Assembly (NCBI RefSeq): GCF_003386865.1 | Contig: NZ_QTUA01000001.1 | Location: 310,001 to 374,000 of the forward strand | Direction: 5' to 3' | DNA: 64,000 bases | DNA from: Calidifontibacter indicus | Lineage (GTDB): Bacteria > Actinomycetota > Actinomycetes > Actinomycetales > Dermatophilaceae | In this document: positions 15,723 through 24,144 of the stretch, piece after piece | How the letters are laid out: each line of letters starts with the position of its first letter | How positions within the stretch are numbered: position 1 is the first letter of the stretch | Program-made: the position numbers and the translations under genes | Notes under the pieces: model-generated | The model's database searches: none | Seen by the model: the letters and a program-made list of their open reading frames with translations, nothing else | Told to the model about the DNA's origin: nothing

Positions 15723-17464
15723 GCCTCCACCTCGCGCAGGAGTCCGAGGATCTTGGCAACTTGCTTCTCCAGGTCGGCGTCGATCTCGGCGAGTGGCCGG
15801 GGCGGCACGTACTTGTAGAAGTGGCGGGTGAAGGGGATCTCGTAGCCGACCTTGGTCTTGGTGTGGTCGATCCACGCGTCGGGGACGTGCGGTGCGACCT
15901 CGGCGTCAAAGTAGACTTGGATGACTTCGTTCTTGCCGAGGCGACCCGCTGTGGATCCGCCGTAGGCGAAGGGCACGTTCTCGGTGTCGCGCTTCTTACT
16001 ATCGGGCTTCGGCTTGCCCTTGCGATCGACGACCGGCTCGCCATTGTCGTCCAACAAGGGGCGCTCAACGGTGATGGTCCAGTAGCCGAACTCGTCATTG
16101 CGGAGCACCTTCGACTGGGCGGGGTCCGCGTCATCGAAGTCGGCGTAGAGCTTGACGACCTTGGCGCGATCCTCATCACTGATCTCACGATTCTTCGAGC
16201 CGAGGCTCTTGCGCATCTTCGTCCAGTAGGACGTGCCATCGATGAGCTGGACGGTGCCTTTACGCTCCGGCTGCTTGGCGTTGTCGAGGATCCAGATGTA
16301 CGTCGCGATCCCCGTGTTGAAGAACATGTTGGTCGGCAACGCGACGATCGCCTCGACGAGGTCGTTCTCCAGTAGGTGCCGGCGGATCTCCGACGGGCCC
16401 GACCCTGCACTGCCGTTGAACAGCGGGGAGCCGTTCATGACGATCCCGACCCGACCGCCGCCGTCCTGCGGGTCGCGCATCTTATGCGCAAGGTGGAGCA
16501 GGAAGAGCATCTGCCCGTCCGAGGTCGCCGGCAGACCCGGGGCGAAGCGTCCGTACGGTCCGGCGGAATCCTTCTCCTGCTTGATCGACTTGGCGTACTG
16601 CTTCCAGTCGACGCCGTAGGGCGGGTTGGACATGCAGAAGTCGAACTGACGGTTCACGAACGCATCGTCGGTGAGGGTGTTTCCGAAGGCGATGTTGCTC
16701 GGGTCGTTGCCCTTGGCGAGCATGTCCGACTTGCAGATCGCGTACGACTGCGGGTTGTACTCCTGCCCGAACAGGCTCAACCGGGCGTCGGGATTCTGCT
16801 GGAGCAGGTGCTCCTGGGCCAGGGAGAGCATGCCGCCCGTGCCCGCCGTGGGGTCGTAGAGGGTCCGCACGGCACCGGCCTCAGACAGGCCGGCGTCTTC
16901 CTCGGCGAAGAGCAGGTCGACGAGCAGCTTGATCGCGTCGCGGGGCGTGTAGTGGTCTCCGGAGGTCTCGTTCGCGGCCTCGTTGAACTTGCGGATGATG
17001 TACTCGAAGGCGTCACCCATGTCGGAGTTGGACACCAAGCTCGGGTGCAGGTCGATCGCCGCGAACGACTTCACGACCTCGCGCAGCAGCTCCGCCTTCT
17101 CGAGCGCGACGATCTCCTTCTTGACGTCGAAGTACTCGAACACGTCGACGTCCGGGGAGAACCGGTCGATGTAGTCATTGAGGTTGTCCGCCAGGCCGTC
17201 GGCATCCTTGAGCAGGTTCGCGAACGAGTAGTTCGAGGTGTTGTAGAACGATCGCCCGGTGGCCTTCTTGACCTCGATCTTGAGCCGGTTCGGGTTGTCG
17301 AACTTGGCCGCCAGCTCGCGCACCGTGTCCCGGTCCGGCTCGAGGATGCAGTCGAGGCGCCGCAGGATCGTCAGCGGAAGGATCACGTTGCCGTACTGGT
17401 TCGGGCGATACGGCCCCCGCAGCTGGTCAGCGATCGACCAAATGAAACTTCCGAGCGTGCTCAA
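15719..17464 (-). CDS. hsdM: Type I restriction methyltransferase HsdM
   Basis: A 581-residue N6-adenine methyltransferase subunit. The N-terminal helical HsdM_N domain runs to about residue 150. DPTAGTGGML (about 224-233) binds S-adenosylmethionine, and the catalytic NPPY is at about 285-288 (FCMSNPPYGVDW). The gene appears intact and starts at TTG 17464, giving STLGSFIWSIADQLRG, the normal family beginning. It needs an HsdS to bind DNA, and its own hsdS is reduced to a 66-codon stub fused to hsdR, so this copy may be an orphan. Confidence 0.88.
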   Translation of the reverse strand: MSTLGSFIWSIADQLRGPYRPNQYGNVILPLTILRRLDCILEPDRDTVRELAAKFDNPNRLKIEVKKATGRSFYNTSNYSFANLLKDADGLADNLNDYIDRFSPDVDVFEYFDVKKEIVALEKAELLREVVKSFAAIDLHPSLVSNSDMGDAFEYIIRKFNEAANETSGDHYTPRDAIKLLVDLLFAEEDAGLSEAGAVRTLYDPTAGTGGMLSLAQEHLLQQNPDARLSLFGQEYNPQSYAICKSDMLAKGNDPSNIAFGNTLTDDAFVNRQFDFCMSNPPYGVDWKQYAKSIKQEKDSAGPYGRFAPGLPATSDGQMLFLLHLAHKMRDPQDGGGRVGIVMNGSPLFNGSAGSGPSEIRRHLLENDLVEAIVALPTNMFFNTGIATYIWILDNAKQPERKGTVQLIDGTSYWTKMRKSLGSKNREISDEDRAKVVKLYADFDDADPAQSKVLRNDEFGYWTITVERPLLDDNGEPVVDRKGKPKPDSKKRDTENVPFAYGGSTAGRLGKNEVIQVYFDAEVAPHVPDAWIDHTKTKVGYEIPFTRHFYKYVPPRPLAEIDADLEKQVAKILGLLREVEA

Positions 17465-17484
17465 CGGGGACCCCTCGTGCCAGA

Positions 17485-17646
17485 CAACCGAACTATGGGG
17501 TCATCCTGCCGGAGCACCCGCGCGTGCTGGGGCCAGGGGTCATCGACGGTGCGGAGCCGTGGTACTGGCTCCGCACCGACAGCGTCATCGGCGGTCTAGC
17601 CCGCTATCACGATCGCCGCGGATACATGCTCGCCATGATGAAATGA
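17485..17646 (+). pseudogene. 3' fragment of an unknown gene
   Basis: The frame ending at TGA 17644-17646 reads PNYGVILPEHPRVLGPGVI, then AEPWYWLRTDSVIGGLARYHDRRGYMLAMMK. It looks like real protein sequence, but its 5' part is replaced by the hsdM start region. The family is not recognised. Confidence 0.4.
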
Positions 17647-17822
17647 GGCTCCGGAGGACTCGGAGGACAAAGCCATGGGGATGCGCGACTTTCTATACCT
17701 CGACAGCCGACTGGTCGACCAGTACCTCGCCCAGGTCGAGGGCGGCCTCTACGACGAGGAGCAAGAACGAAGTCTCGGCGGGAGCATCCATGGCACCGAG
17801 GGAGGTGTCCCTATGGTCTTCG

Positions 17823-19019
17823 TCAAGCGGCGGCTGGGGTTTTCTGTTGGTAGAGGGTTCCGTCGCGAAGCATCGCGTACAGCACGTCGCAGCGTCGTCG
17901 GGCGAGGCAGATGAGGGCGGCGTTGTGCTTCTTGCCTTGGCCGCGTTTGCGGTCGTAGTACGCCCGCGAGGTCGGGTCGTGCAGTGCGGCGAACGCGGCG
18001 AGGAACATCGCTCGTTTGAGGTGCTTGTTGCCGCCTCGGGCGGGGTGCTCACCGCGGATCGAGGTGCCGGATCGGCGGGTGACGGGTGCGAGGCCGGCGT
18101 ACGCGGCGAGGTGGCCGGAGGTGGGGAAGCTCGAACCGTCGCCGACTTCGAGCAGGATCCGTGCGCCGGTCCTGACGCCGATGCCGGGCATCGAGGTCAG
18201 GACCGCGGCAAGAGGGTGGGCATCGAGCATGTCCTCCAGTTGGGTTCCCAGCTCGTCCCGGTCGTGCAGCAGGCGCGCCAGTCCGGTCGCGAGTTTGGGC
18301 AGGACCAGCTCGGCGGCTCGGGTGCCAGGGACGGTGACGGTCTGCTCGGTGAGCGCTGTCTGGATGTCGTCGACGAGGCGTTGGTAGGAGCGGGGCGCGC
18401 GGGGTTTGGCGACGGCGAGCAGACGTCGCCGGCCGGCCGCGCGCAGGCCGGTCGGGCCACCGAAGCGGGTCAGGAGTTCGAGGACTGCCGGGTGTTGGAT
18501 GCGTGGGCCGAGGACACGTTCGAGGGCTGGGTTCACTTGTGTCAGAAGGCCTCTGATCCGGTTTGCTTGCGCGGTGACCTGCCCGGCCAGGTCGTCATCG
18601 AAGCCGACGATGACTTCCAGGTCGGCCAGGGTGTCGTCGCCGACATCAACCCGTCGCAGGGCGTGCGGCATCGACCGGGCGGCTTCGGCGATGACGTACG
18701 CGTCCCTTGCGTCGGTCTTGGCGTTGCCGGGGTGCAGGTCGGCGATACGGCGCATCGCCAGCCCGGGCAGATAGGCCACATCGATACCCATGGCTCGGGC
18801 GACCGCGACGGGCAGCGCGCCGATCGTTGCGGGTTGATCGACCACGACCAGCAGGCGACCGTGCGTGCCGAGTTCGGTCAGCAGGCCACGCAGCGACGAC
18901 TCGTCTTGGGGCAACGGTTTGTCGTGCAGCCGTGTGCCATCGACGTTCAGCGCGCAGGCGTGGTGCGCCTGTTTGCCGACATCGAGCCCGATGTACACCG
19001 CGTAGTCAGGTCGGGACAT
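17823..19019 (-). CDS. IS110 family transposase
   Basis: A 398-residue recombinase. The N-terminal DEDD RuvC-like domain shows YIGLDVGKQAHHA (first Asp) and DLHPGNAKTDARDAYVIAEAAR (last acidic pair). The C-terminal transposase_20 domain has LTSMPGIGVRTGARILLEVGD with the catalytic-Ser region AAYAGLAPVTRRSGTSI. The gene is complete, from ATG 19019 to TGA 17823. In IS621 and relatives this protein works with a bridge RNA that pairs with donor and target DNA. Confidence 0.9.
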   Translation of the reverse strand: MSRPDYAVYIGLDVGKQAHHACALNVDGTRLHDKPLPQDESSLRGLLTELGTHGRLLVVVDQPATIGALPVAVARAMGIDVAYLPGLAMRRIADLHPGNAKTDARDAYVIAEAARSMPHALRRVDVGDDTLADLEVIVGFDDDLAGQVTAQANRIRGLLTQVNPALERVLGPRIQHPAVLELLTRFGGPTGLRAAGRRRLLAVAKPRAPRSYQRLVDDIQTALTEQTVTVPGTRAAELVLPKLATGLARLLHDRDELGTQLEDMLDAHPLAAVLTSMPGIGVRTGARILLEVGDGSSFPTSGHLAAYAGLAPVTRRSGTSIRGEHPARGGNKHLKRAMFLAAFAALHDPTSRAYYDRKRGQGKKHNAALICLARRRCDVLYAMLRDGTLYQQKTPAAA

Positions 19020-19257
19020 GGTCCCCTCCTCGTGCGTCCGAGCGGCTGGTCACCAGATCAGGCGCAGGAAGCCGACATCCACGTTACGAAGAGACCTACC
19101 CAGGCGTTCGGGCGGCCCGGTCCCTATCAGCGGTCCACCAGCGCCACCAGCACCCGGTGACAACACCTCCCGGATCATGCAAGCGACAGGGGTGATCAGT
19201 CATGCCGGGGCCGGCGACCAGGGGCCTTGCTTCAAGGCCCATCAAAGACGGTAACGG
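19020..19257 (-). ncRNA. Probable IS110 bridge-RNA region
   Basis: This 238-bp non-coding stretch lies upstream of the IS110 transposase inside the element. In characterised IS110 elements the same place encodes the bridge RNA. I cannot fold it here, so loops and boundaries are unknown and the call rests on position and family. Confidence 0.35.
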
Positions 19258-19904
19258 GTGCGGATCGGGCCAGCTACAGCCGGTGGGTCTCGGAAGCGGG
19301 AAGCGTCGGAGGAGATCAGCCGAACACGCCGGCAGACACCCGAATCGCGATTCAATCGCCTCATCGGGCAGCTGACCGCGAAGACGGTTGACTCTCAAAC
19401 CCGAGGGACCTACGGCAGCGTTTCGAATCGTGACCTCGTAGAGGTGGAGTGCTACGTGGACGTGCCGAGTGCAGCGCGTGCCATTGCGCACGCTGGGGAA
19501 CTCGCCGGCATCGCTCACCTAGCCAGCGCCTTCGGGACCATGATCGACGGCGAAACACGGTCTGCCCTCGATGGGATGAGCGCTCTGTCGGAACGGGCCG
19601 GAGGATCCGTGGTCGCGACGGGTGAAACGAATGAGAACGAGGCGACGTTCGTCTTCAAACTGGATGCAGACAAGCTTCGCGTCGCTGTCGACGAACTTGA
19701 GGGCGACGCTGTAGTCGTCGGCCAGGTCATCAAGAAGTGGCCGGAGGGTGAATCCCATCCGATGATCACCATCCCCGGCATCAACCTGCTAAGTCGGGCC
19801 GAACGACGCAAGATGGCCAAGGAGCAGCGTGCGACATCCGACGGCACGGACGACGCAACGATTCCTGGGCCCGGGATCACGGTCAACGTGATCGCAATCT
19901 TCCG

Positions 19905-20342
19905 ATGAGTGGGCAAGTCCTATGGCATGGGGGCGCACCGGGACGCGACGTCGGCGGCCTTCTCCTCCCGCCATCCGTCACAGGCATCCCGAGCCTGCTG
20001 CATCAACAGTCGCTCCGCGACGGAATGACGCGCATCGGACAACGGCCAGATCGCGTATACCTGACGACCACGCGGGACTGGGCGTGGGCCTTCGCCTCGA
20101 TGTGGCGGCCGACGGAGCAGTCACCGATGGGTGGCGGGAGCCTGTATCGGGTCACAGTCCAGGACTTCGAACTAGATGACGACTTCAAGTCACTCAACGG
20201 CGTTGCCCTGCAGGCACCGCAAGCGCGCGTTGTGGAAGTGGCCATCAGAACCGTCGGTTTCGATCAGCAGCGCTGCCTGCGGATCATCAAGCACCACCTT
20301 GCGCAGCACGAAATAGCCAAGCGCAGGCGCATCCCGCGGTAG
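19905..20342 (+). CDS. ADP-ribosyltransferase-like protein
   Basis: A 145-residue protein whose ATG 19905 overlaps the stop of the DUF6414-like gene. It begins VLWHGGAPGRDVGG and continues with DRVYLTTTRDWAWAFASMW, GGGSLYRVTVQDFELDDD and APQARVVEVAIRTVGF. The H...Y...(Q/E) order matches the Arr/PARP-like ADP-ribosyltransferase core: His in HGG, Tyr in VYLTTT, a late sheet near the Gln/Glu. Tight coupling to the DUF6414-like gene suggests a two-gene toxin or defence unit; with the first gene destroyed it may now be silent. The call is by motif only. Confidence 0.5.
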   Translation: MSGQVLWHGGAPGRDVGGLLLPPSVTGIPSLLHQQSLRDGMTRIGQRPDRVYLTTTRDWAWAFASMWRPTEQSPMGGGSLYRVTVQDFELDDDFKSLNGVALQAPQARVVEVAIRTVGFDQQRCLRIIKHHLAQHEIAKRRRIPR

Positions 20343-20479
20343 CCGCTGGTCATCGAGACCGAGGGTCAAGCACACCGGATCAGCCTCGCTGGTCTCGCGC
20401 TCCCGAGCGAGCCGGCGTGGGCAGATCGAGCCCCGAACCGGGCAATCTGAAATGAAATGGCCAAAATTTCATTCTTAGC

Positions 20480-20495
20480 TGTCGAGATGCAGCGA
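20480..20495 (+). repeat. Copy of the copper-island terminal tip
   Basis: TGTCGAGATGCAGCGA here is identical to the outermost 16 bases of the inverted repeats at 31887 and 39433. It is followed by unrelated sequence and then, 65 bp on, by the ISL3 element. It may be a relic of a related transposon end. Confidence 0.45.
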
Positions 20496-20559
20496 GGACT
20501 GACGATGACACGCCTTGAAGATTGACCAAATTGCATCGTCTCACTCGGCCCAGCCAATC

Positions 20560-22045
20560 TGGCTCTTCGCCGTTGAGCGTGGGTCATAGGTTCAGCCCGC
20601 CGCCGATGAGGAGCATGCGCAGGCGGTAGTTGTCCCGGTTGCGGAAGCCGCGGGCGATACGGCGGTGGAGTTCGATGAGCCCGTTCATGGCTTCGGTGCC
20701 GCCGTTGCTCGCGCCATGGGTGTCGAAGTAGCCGAGGACTCGGTACGCCACTGCTTGAGGGTGCGGCCCAGGCGGGCGACCTCACCGATCGGGCAGGTGG
20801 TGAAGGTGTCCAGTACTTGTTCGGCGATCTTGCGGCCGGCCGCGTGCGTGGGCTGGTGGTACACGGATCGGACCTGCTGCGCGCACTGCCACGCGAGTTC
20901 AACCTCGACGTGCGCCTCGTGCGCGGTGAACGCCGCGGCGAGACGTGCGCGTTGCCGGTCGGTCAGGTTCTCCTGCCCGGCGCGCAGGATGTTCCGGATC
21001 CGGTACAACGGGTCGTCACGACGGCCTCGGTGCCCGTGGAGTTGCTGCTGAACCCGGCGGCGGACCTCATCGACCATGTGGGTGGGGAGCTTGACGACGT
21101 GGAACGCGTCCAGCACCGCGCGGGCGTCCTCGAGACGATCATCGATCGCGTTCTTGTACCCGTGGAACGGGTCCAACGTCGCGACCTGCACTCGGTCACG
21201 AAAGTCTTCGCCGCGGTCGGTGAGCCAGTCGGTGTACACCTTCCCGGACCGCCCCGGGACGAGGTCGAGCAGGCGAGTTCGGTTGTGCCCGTTGGCATCC
21301 GGGGTCAGGTCGACCATCCCGGTCAGTTCTTTCGGGCCACGGCCGCCGTGCTCGACTGGCTTGGTGCTGACGTGGTGCCAGACATGCTCGTCAACACCCA
21401 GGATCGTGACGCCGTCGAATCGGGCCGGGTCGTCGGCAGCTGCTTGCAGCAGGGGCCGGATCGATTCCCACACGGTGCGCCACCCCGTGCGCCACCCGGT
21501 GCCGAGCTGCCGGCGGATCCCGTTGACACTGGCGTGCTCACGTCGGATCTGAGCGATCGCCCACCAACACGCACGCGTGGTCAGCTTGGCCCGTGGCGCC
21601 GCAACCCGGTCGTCCTGTTCGACGAACACCGTGCGGGGACAGGAAGGTTCCAGGCATCGCCAGCGTCGCTTACGCCACCGCACCCGGACCGGTCGCCCGA
21701 AACAGGGTGCGTCGACCAAGGTCACCACGTCCCGGCCGTGCCCGATCGCGACCACCCCGCATGCCGGGAACCCGACCGGTCCTGGTGCTGACTCGACCGT
21801 CACGACCACCCGGCCGGCGGTGTCGTGCTCAACGCCGATCACGTGCAACCCGGGCAGATCAACGAGCAGGTCACACCGGTCGCAGTAGCCGCCGGCAGCG
21901 CCGCAGCAGAACGTAGGCTCATCCATGTCGAGGTCCTTGCGGTCAGGGAGGTAGAAGTCCTCTGATCCTCAAGGACCTCGACCCACACCCACCGCACCCC
22001 ACTCGGCGCGCCGCCTACTCACCCACGCTCAACGGCGAAGAGCCA
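20560..22045. mobile_element. ISL3 family insertion sequence
   Basis: A 1.49-kb element with perfect 25-bp terminal inverted repeats: 20560-20584 beginning TGGCTCTTCGCCGTTGAG, and its complement at 22021-22045. The flanks (AGCCAATC and GTTGTGCC) do not form the 8-bp duplication typical of ISL3, so neighbouring DNA may have been rearranged after insertion. It contains a single transposase gene with a frameshift. Confidence 0.88.
20584..21926 (-). pseudogene. ISL3 transposase, frameshifted near the C-terminus
   Basis: From ATG 21926 the protein has the ISL3 zinc finger (FCCGAAGGYCDRCDLL), the HTH region and the DDE domain (VTILGVDEHVWHH, LDPFHGYKNAID). Reading frame changes at about 20748: after GRTLKQWRTE the sense continues in another frame as LGYFDTHGASNGGTEAMNGL, IARGFRNRDNYRLRMLLIGGGL and a stop at 20584-20586. 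A missing G in GAG(G)TCC explains it. The last ~55 residues, including the final catalytic Glu region, are lost in the present frame, so the copy is probably inactive unless the base is a sequencing error. Confidence 0.75.
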
Positions 22046-22084
22046 GTTGTGCCTCGATCACGAGGCACCGAAAGGGGATTCACG

Positions 22085-23254
22085 ATGTCCGACCAGACCG
22101 CCGCACCCGCCCACCGACGCGGTGCTCTCCCGACCCCGCGGCACGTGCTCGCCGCCGCCCGGGCGTTCGCGCCGCCGGTGGCCGCGCCGCTGCAGTTCCT
22201 CACTGTGCCGGCCCAGATTTCCATGTGGGGCAACGATGTTCACGGCGACTGCGTGACCGCCGAGGAGGCGTTCGCCAAGGCATGCCACAACCCGGAGATC
22301 TTCATCACCGACGCCGAGGTGATCGGCTGGGCGACCTCGCACGGTGTGCTCGAGGGTGCGTACCTGCCCGACGTACTCACCTGGATGCAGCACGACGGTT
22401 TCCGTCGCGGCAGCACCGTCTACGACGACGGCGCTTACCTCGCGGTCGACTGGACGAACGCGTCAGCGCTGCGCGGCGCGATCACCCAGGGCCCGGTGAA
22501 GATCGGTGTCGCGGCCGACCAGCTCGACACCGCCTGGCTGACCACCGGCGGCAGCAACGGGTGGTTCGGCACGGGCTTCCAGCCCGACTCGAACGAGGAC
22601 CACTGCGTGTCGCTGTTCGGCTACGGCACGACCGGTTGGCTCGCGTCGCAGTTGCACGTGGCCGTGCCCGCAGGTGTCGACCCGAACGCACCCGCGTACG
22701 CGTTGTTCACCTAGAACTCGATCGGCATCATCGACCACCCGTCGATGGTCAACATCACCCACGAGGCGTGGGTGCGGCAGCCGACGACGGTGGTCGCGAG
22801 CAACCTGCAGCCGTGGCCCGTGCTGCGCCGCGGCGCGAACGGTCATCCTGTGCCGACGCTGCAGCATCTGCTCAACGCGCACGGTGCGACCTTGACCGCC
22901 GACGGCTCGTTCGGTGCGCTGACCGACGCAGCGGTGCGGCACTTCCAGCAGGGTGCCGGCCTCGCCGTCGACGGCATCGTCGGCCCGATCACCTGGTCGC
23001 ACGTGATCATCACGTGCCGGTCGGGCAGCCGCGGCTCGGCCGTCAAGGGAGTGCAGGTGGAGATCAACTTCCGCAACCTGTCGGGCAACCCGGCCACCGA
23101 ACTCGCGGTCGACGGGCAGTACGGCCCACTCACGCAGAGCGCGGTGCGGGCCTTCCAGCAGGCGGTGCACGCCGACGTCCCGAACATCACGGCGGACGGC
23201 GTGTGCGGCACCCTCACCTGGCAGGCGCTGGTCAGCGGAATGCTGGCGGGCTGA
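22085..23254 (+). pseudogene. Papain-like/peptidoglycan-binding gene with an amber stop
   Basis: One frame of 389 codons interrupted only by TAG at 22712-22714. Before it, MSDQTAAPAHRRGALPTPR leads into a papain-like region with GDCVTAEEAFA (Cys) and EDHCVSLFGYG (His). After it, NSIGIIDHPSMVNITHEAW follows, where a Trp (WNSIGI) is expected. Two peptidoglycan-binding_1 modules complete it (LTDAAVRHFQQGAGLAVDGIVGP and GPLTQSAVRAFQQ). A ribosome site AAAGGGG precedes ATG 22085. No signal peptide is seen. A single TGG-to-TAG change would account for the split, so loss is probably recent. Confidence 0.7.
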
Positions 23255-23270
23255 TCGCTTGTGCCGAGTG

Positions 23271-24104
23271 TCAGGCCGAGCCGCTCGGTGCGATCCACCC
23301 GGCGGTCACGCCCTGCACGCGGCTGCCGTCGAGGTCGGCGAGCGAGATGCCGGCGAACCGTTCGGCGGCCTCGGAGGTCTGCCAGCGGAAGCGGTAGGTG
23401 TCGGAGGTCGCGGCGTCGGCGATGGCGCGTCCGGCGTCGGCGGCCTGCTGTGCGGCGGCGAACGACACCTTGGTGCGGGCCAGGTAGGCGTCGAGCAGCG
23501 CGGCGTACGGCCCCTCGCTCGCGGTGCGGGCGGCGTTGTCGACGAACGAGCTGGCGACCGCGGCCGGTTCGACGACGCTCACCCAGACGCCGACCTCGCG
23601 GGCGACGACGGCGAGCGACTGCATGAAGCCCTCGACCGCGAACTTCGCCCCGCAGTAGGCGTCGGCGAACGGCTGACCCACCACGCCGCCGACGCTGGTG
23701 ACGGTGAGGATGCGCCCCTGTCCGCGCTCGCGCATGGCGGGCAGCACCGCCTTGGTGAGGCGCACCGGGCCGAGGTAGTTGACCGCGAGTTGGGCTTCGA
23801 TCTCGTCCATCGTGAGGTCTTCGGCGGTGCCGACGCAGCCGCGTCCGGCGTTGTTGATCAGCACGTCGATGCCGTCGTGTTCGGCGGCGATGGCCGCGAG
23901 GCGGTCGCCCGCGGCGGGGTCGGTGACCTCGAGTTCGGCGATGCTCACCGACACCCCGGCTTCGTCGGCGGCCTCGAGCAGAGCGCTCGCGCGGGCGGTG
24001 TCACGCACCGTGCCGACGACGTCGAGGCCGCGCTTGGCCAACTCGACAGCGGCGAACAGACCCATCCCGGACGACGCTCCGGTGACGACTGCGGTGGTGG
24101 TCAT
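23271..24104 (-). CDS. Short-chain dehydrogenase/reductase
   Basis: A 277-residue classical SDR, NAD(P)H-dependent. The motifs are TGASSGMGLFAA (cofactor), NNAGRGCVG, TVTSVGGVVG (catalytic Ser) and YCGAKFAVEGF (catalytic Tyr and Lys). A start at ATG 24104 gives MTTTAVVTGASSG. Its last third is duplicated as a remnant at 6975-7204, and its neighbour is duplicated at 5080-5376, so the two genes were once copied as a block. The substrate is unknown. Confidence 0.85.
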   Translation of the reverse strand: MTTTAVVTGASSGMGLFAAVELAKRGLDVVGTVRDTARASALLEAADEAGVSVSIAELEVTDPAAGDRLAAIAAEHDGIDVLINNAGRGCVGTAEDLTMDEIEAQLAVNYLGPVRLTKAVLPAMRERGQGRILTVTSVGGVVGQPFADAYCGAKFAVEGFMQSLAVVAREVGVWVSVVEPAAVASSFVDNAARTASEGPYAALLDAYLARTKVSFAAAQQAADAGRAIADAATSDTYRFRWQTSEAAERFAGISLADLDGSRVQGVTAGWIAPSGSA

Positions 24105-24144
24105 GCGAACTCCTCGAGCCGGGCGGGTGCGGACTCCGATCAAC

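Larger units (their letters stand above)
17815..19257 (-). mobile_element. IS110 family insertion sequence
   Basis: About 1.44 kb, inserted in the DUF6414-like gene. It carries one transposase gene, no terminal inverted repeats and no clear target duplication, as usual for IS110. Both edges are estimates from where the host reading frame stops and resumes. The ~240-bp untranslated part precedes the transposase, the arrangement of IS110 elements that encode a bridge RNA in their left end. Confidence 0.75.
17675..19908 (+). pseudogene. DUF6414-like gene interrupted by an IS110 element
   Basis: The 5' part from ATG 17675 (strong GGAGGACAAAG before it) encodes RDFLYLDSRLVDQYLAQVEGGLYDEEQ, the start of DUF6414-type proteins. 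The sense stops near 17815 and resumes past the insertion at about 19285 with SEEISRTRRQTPESRFNRLIGQL. It then runs through VDVPSAARAIAHAGELAGIAHLASAFG to LLSRAERRKMAKEQ and a stop at 19906. Together this gives about 250 residues. It overlaps the ART-like gene by ATGA. DUF6414 is assigned from memory of its YLD...AQ start and LSRAERRKM end; the biochemical role of the family is unknown. Confidence 0.6.

Noticed and set aside
20552-22053. Target duplication of the ISL3 element
   Set aside because: The eight bases on each side (AGCCAATC and GTTGTGCC) do not match.
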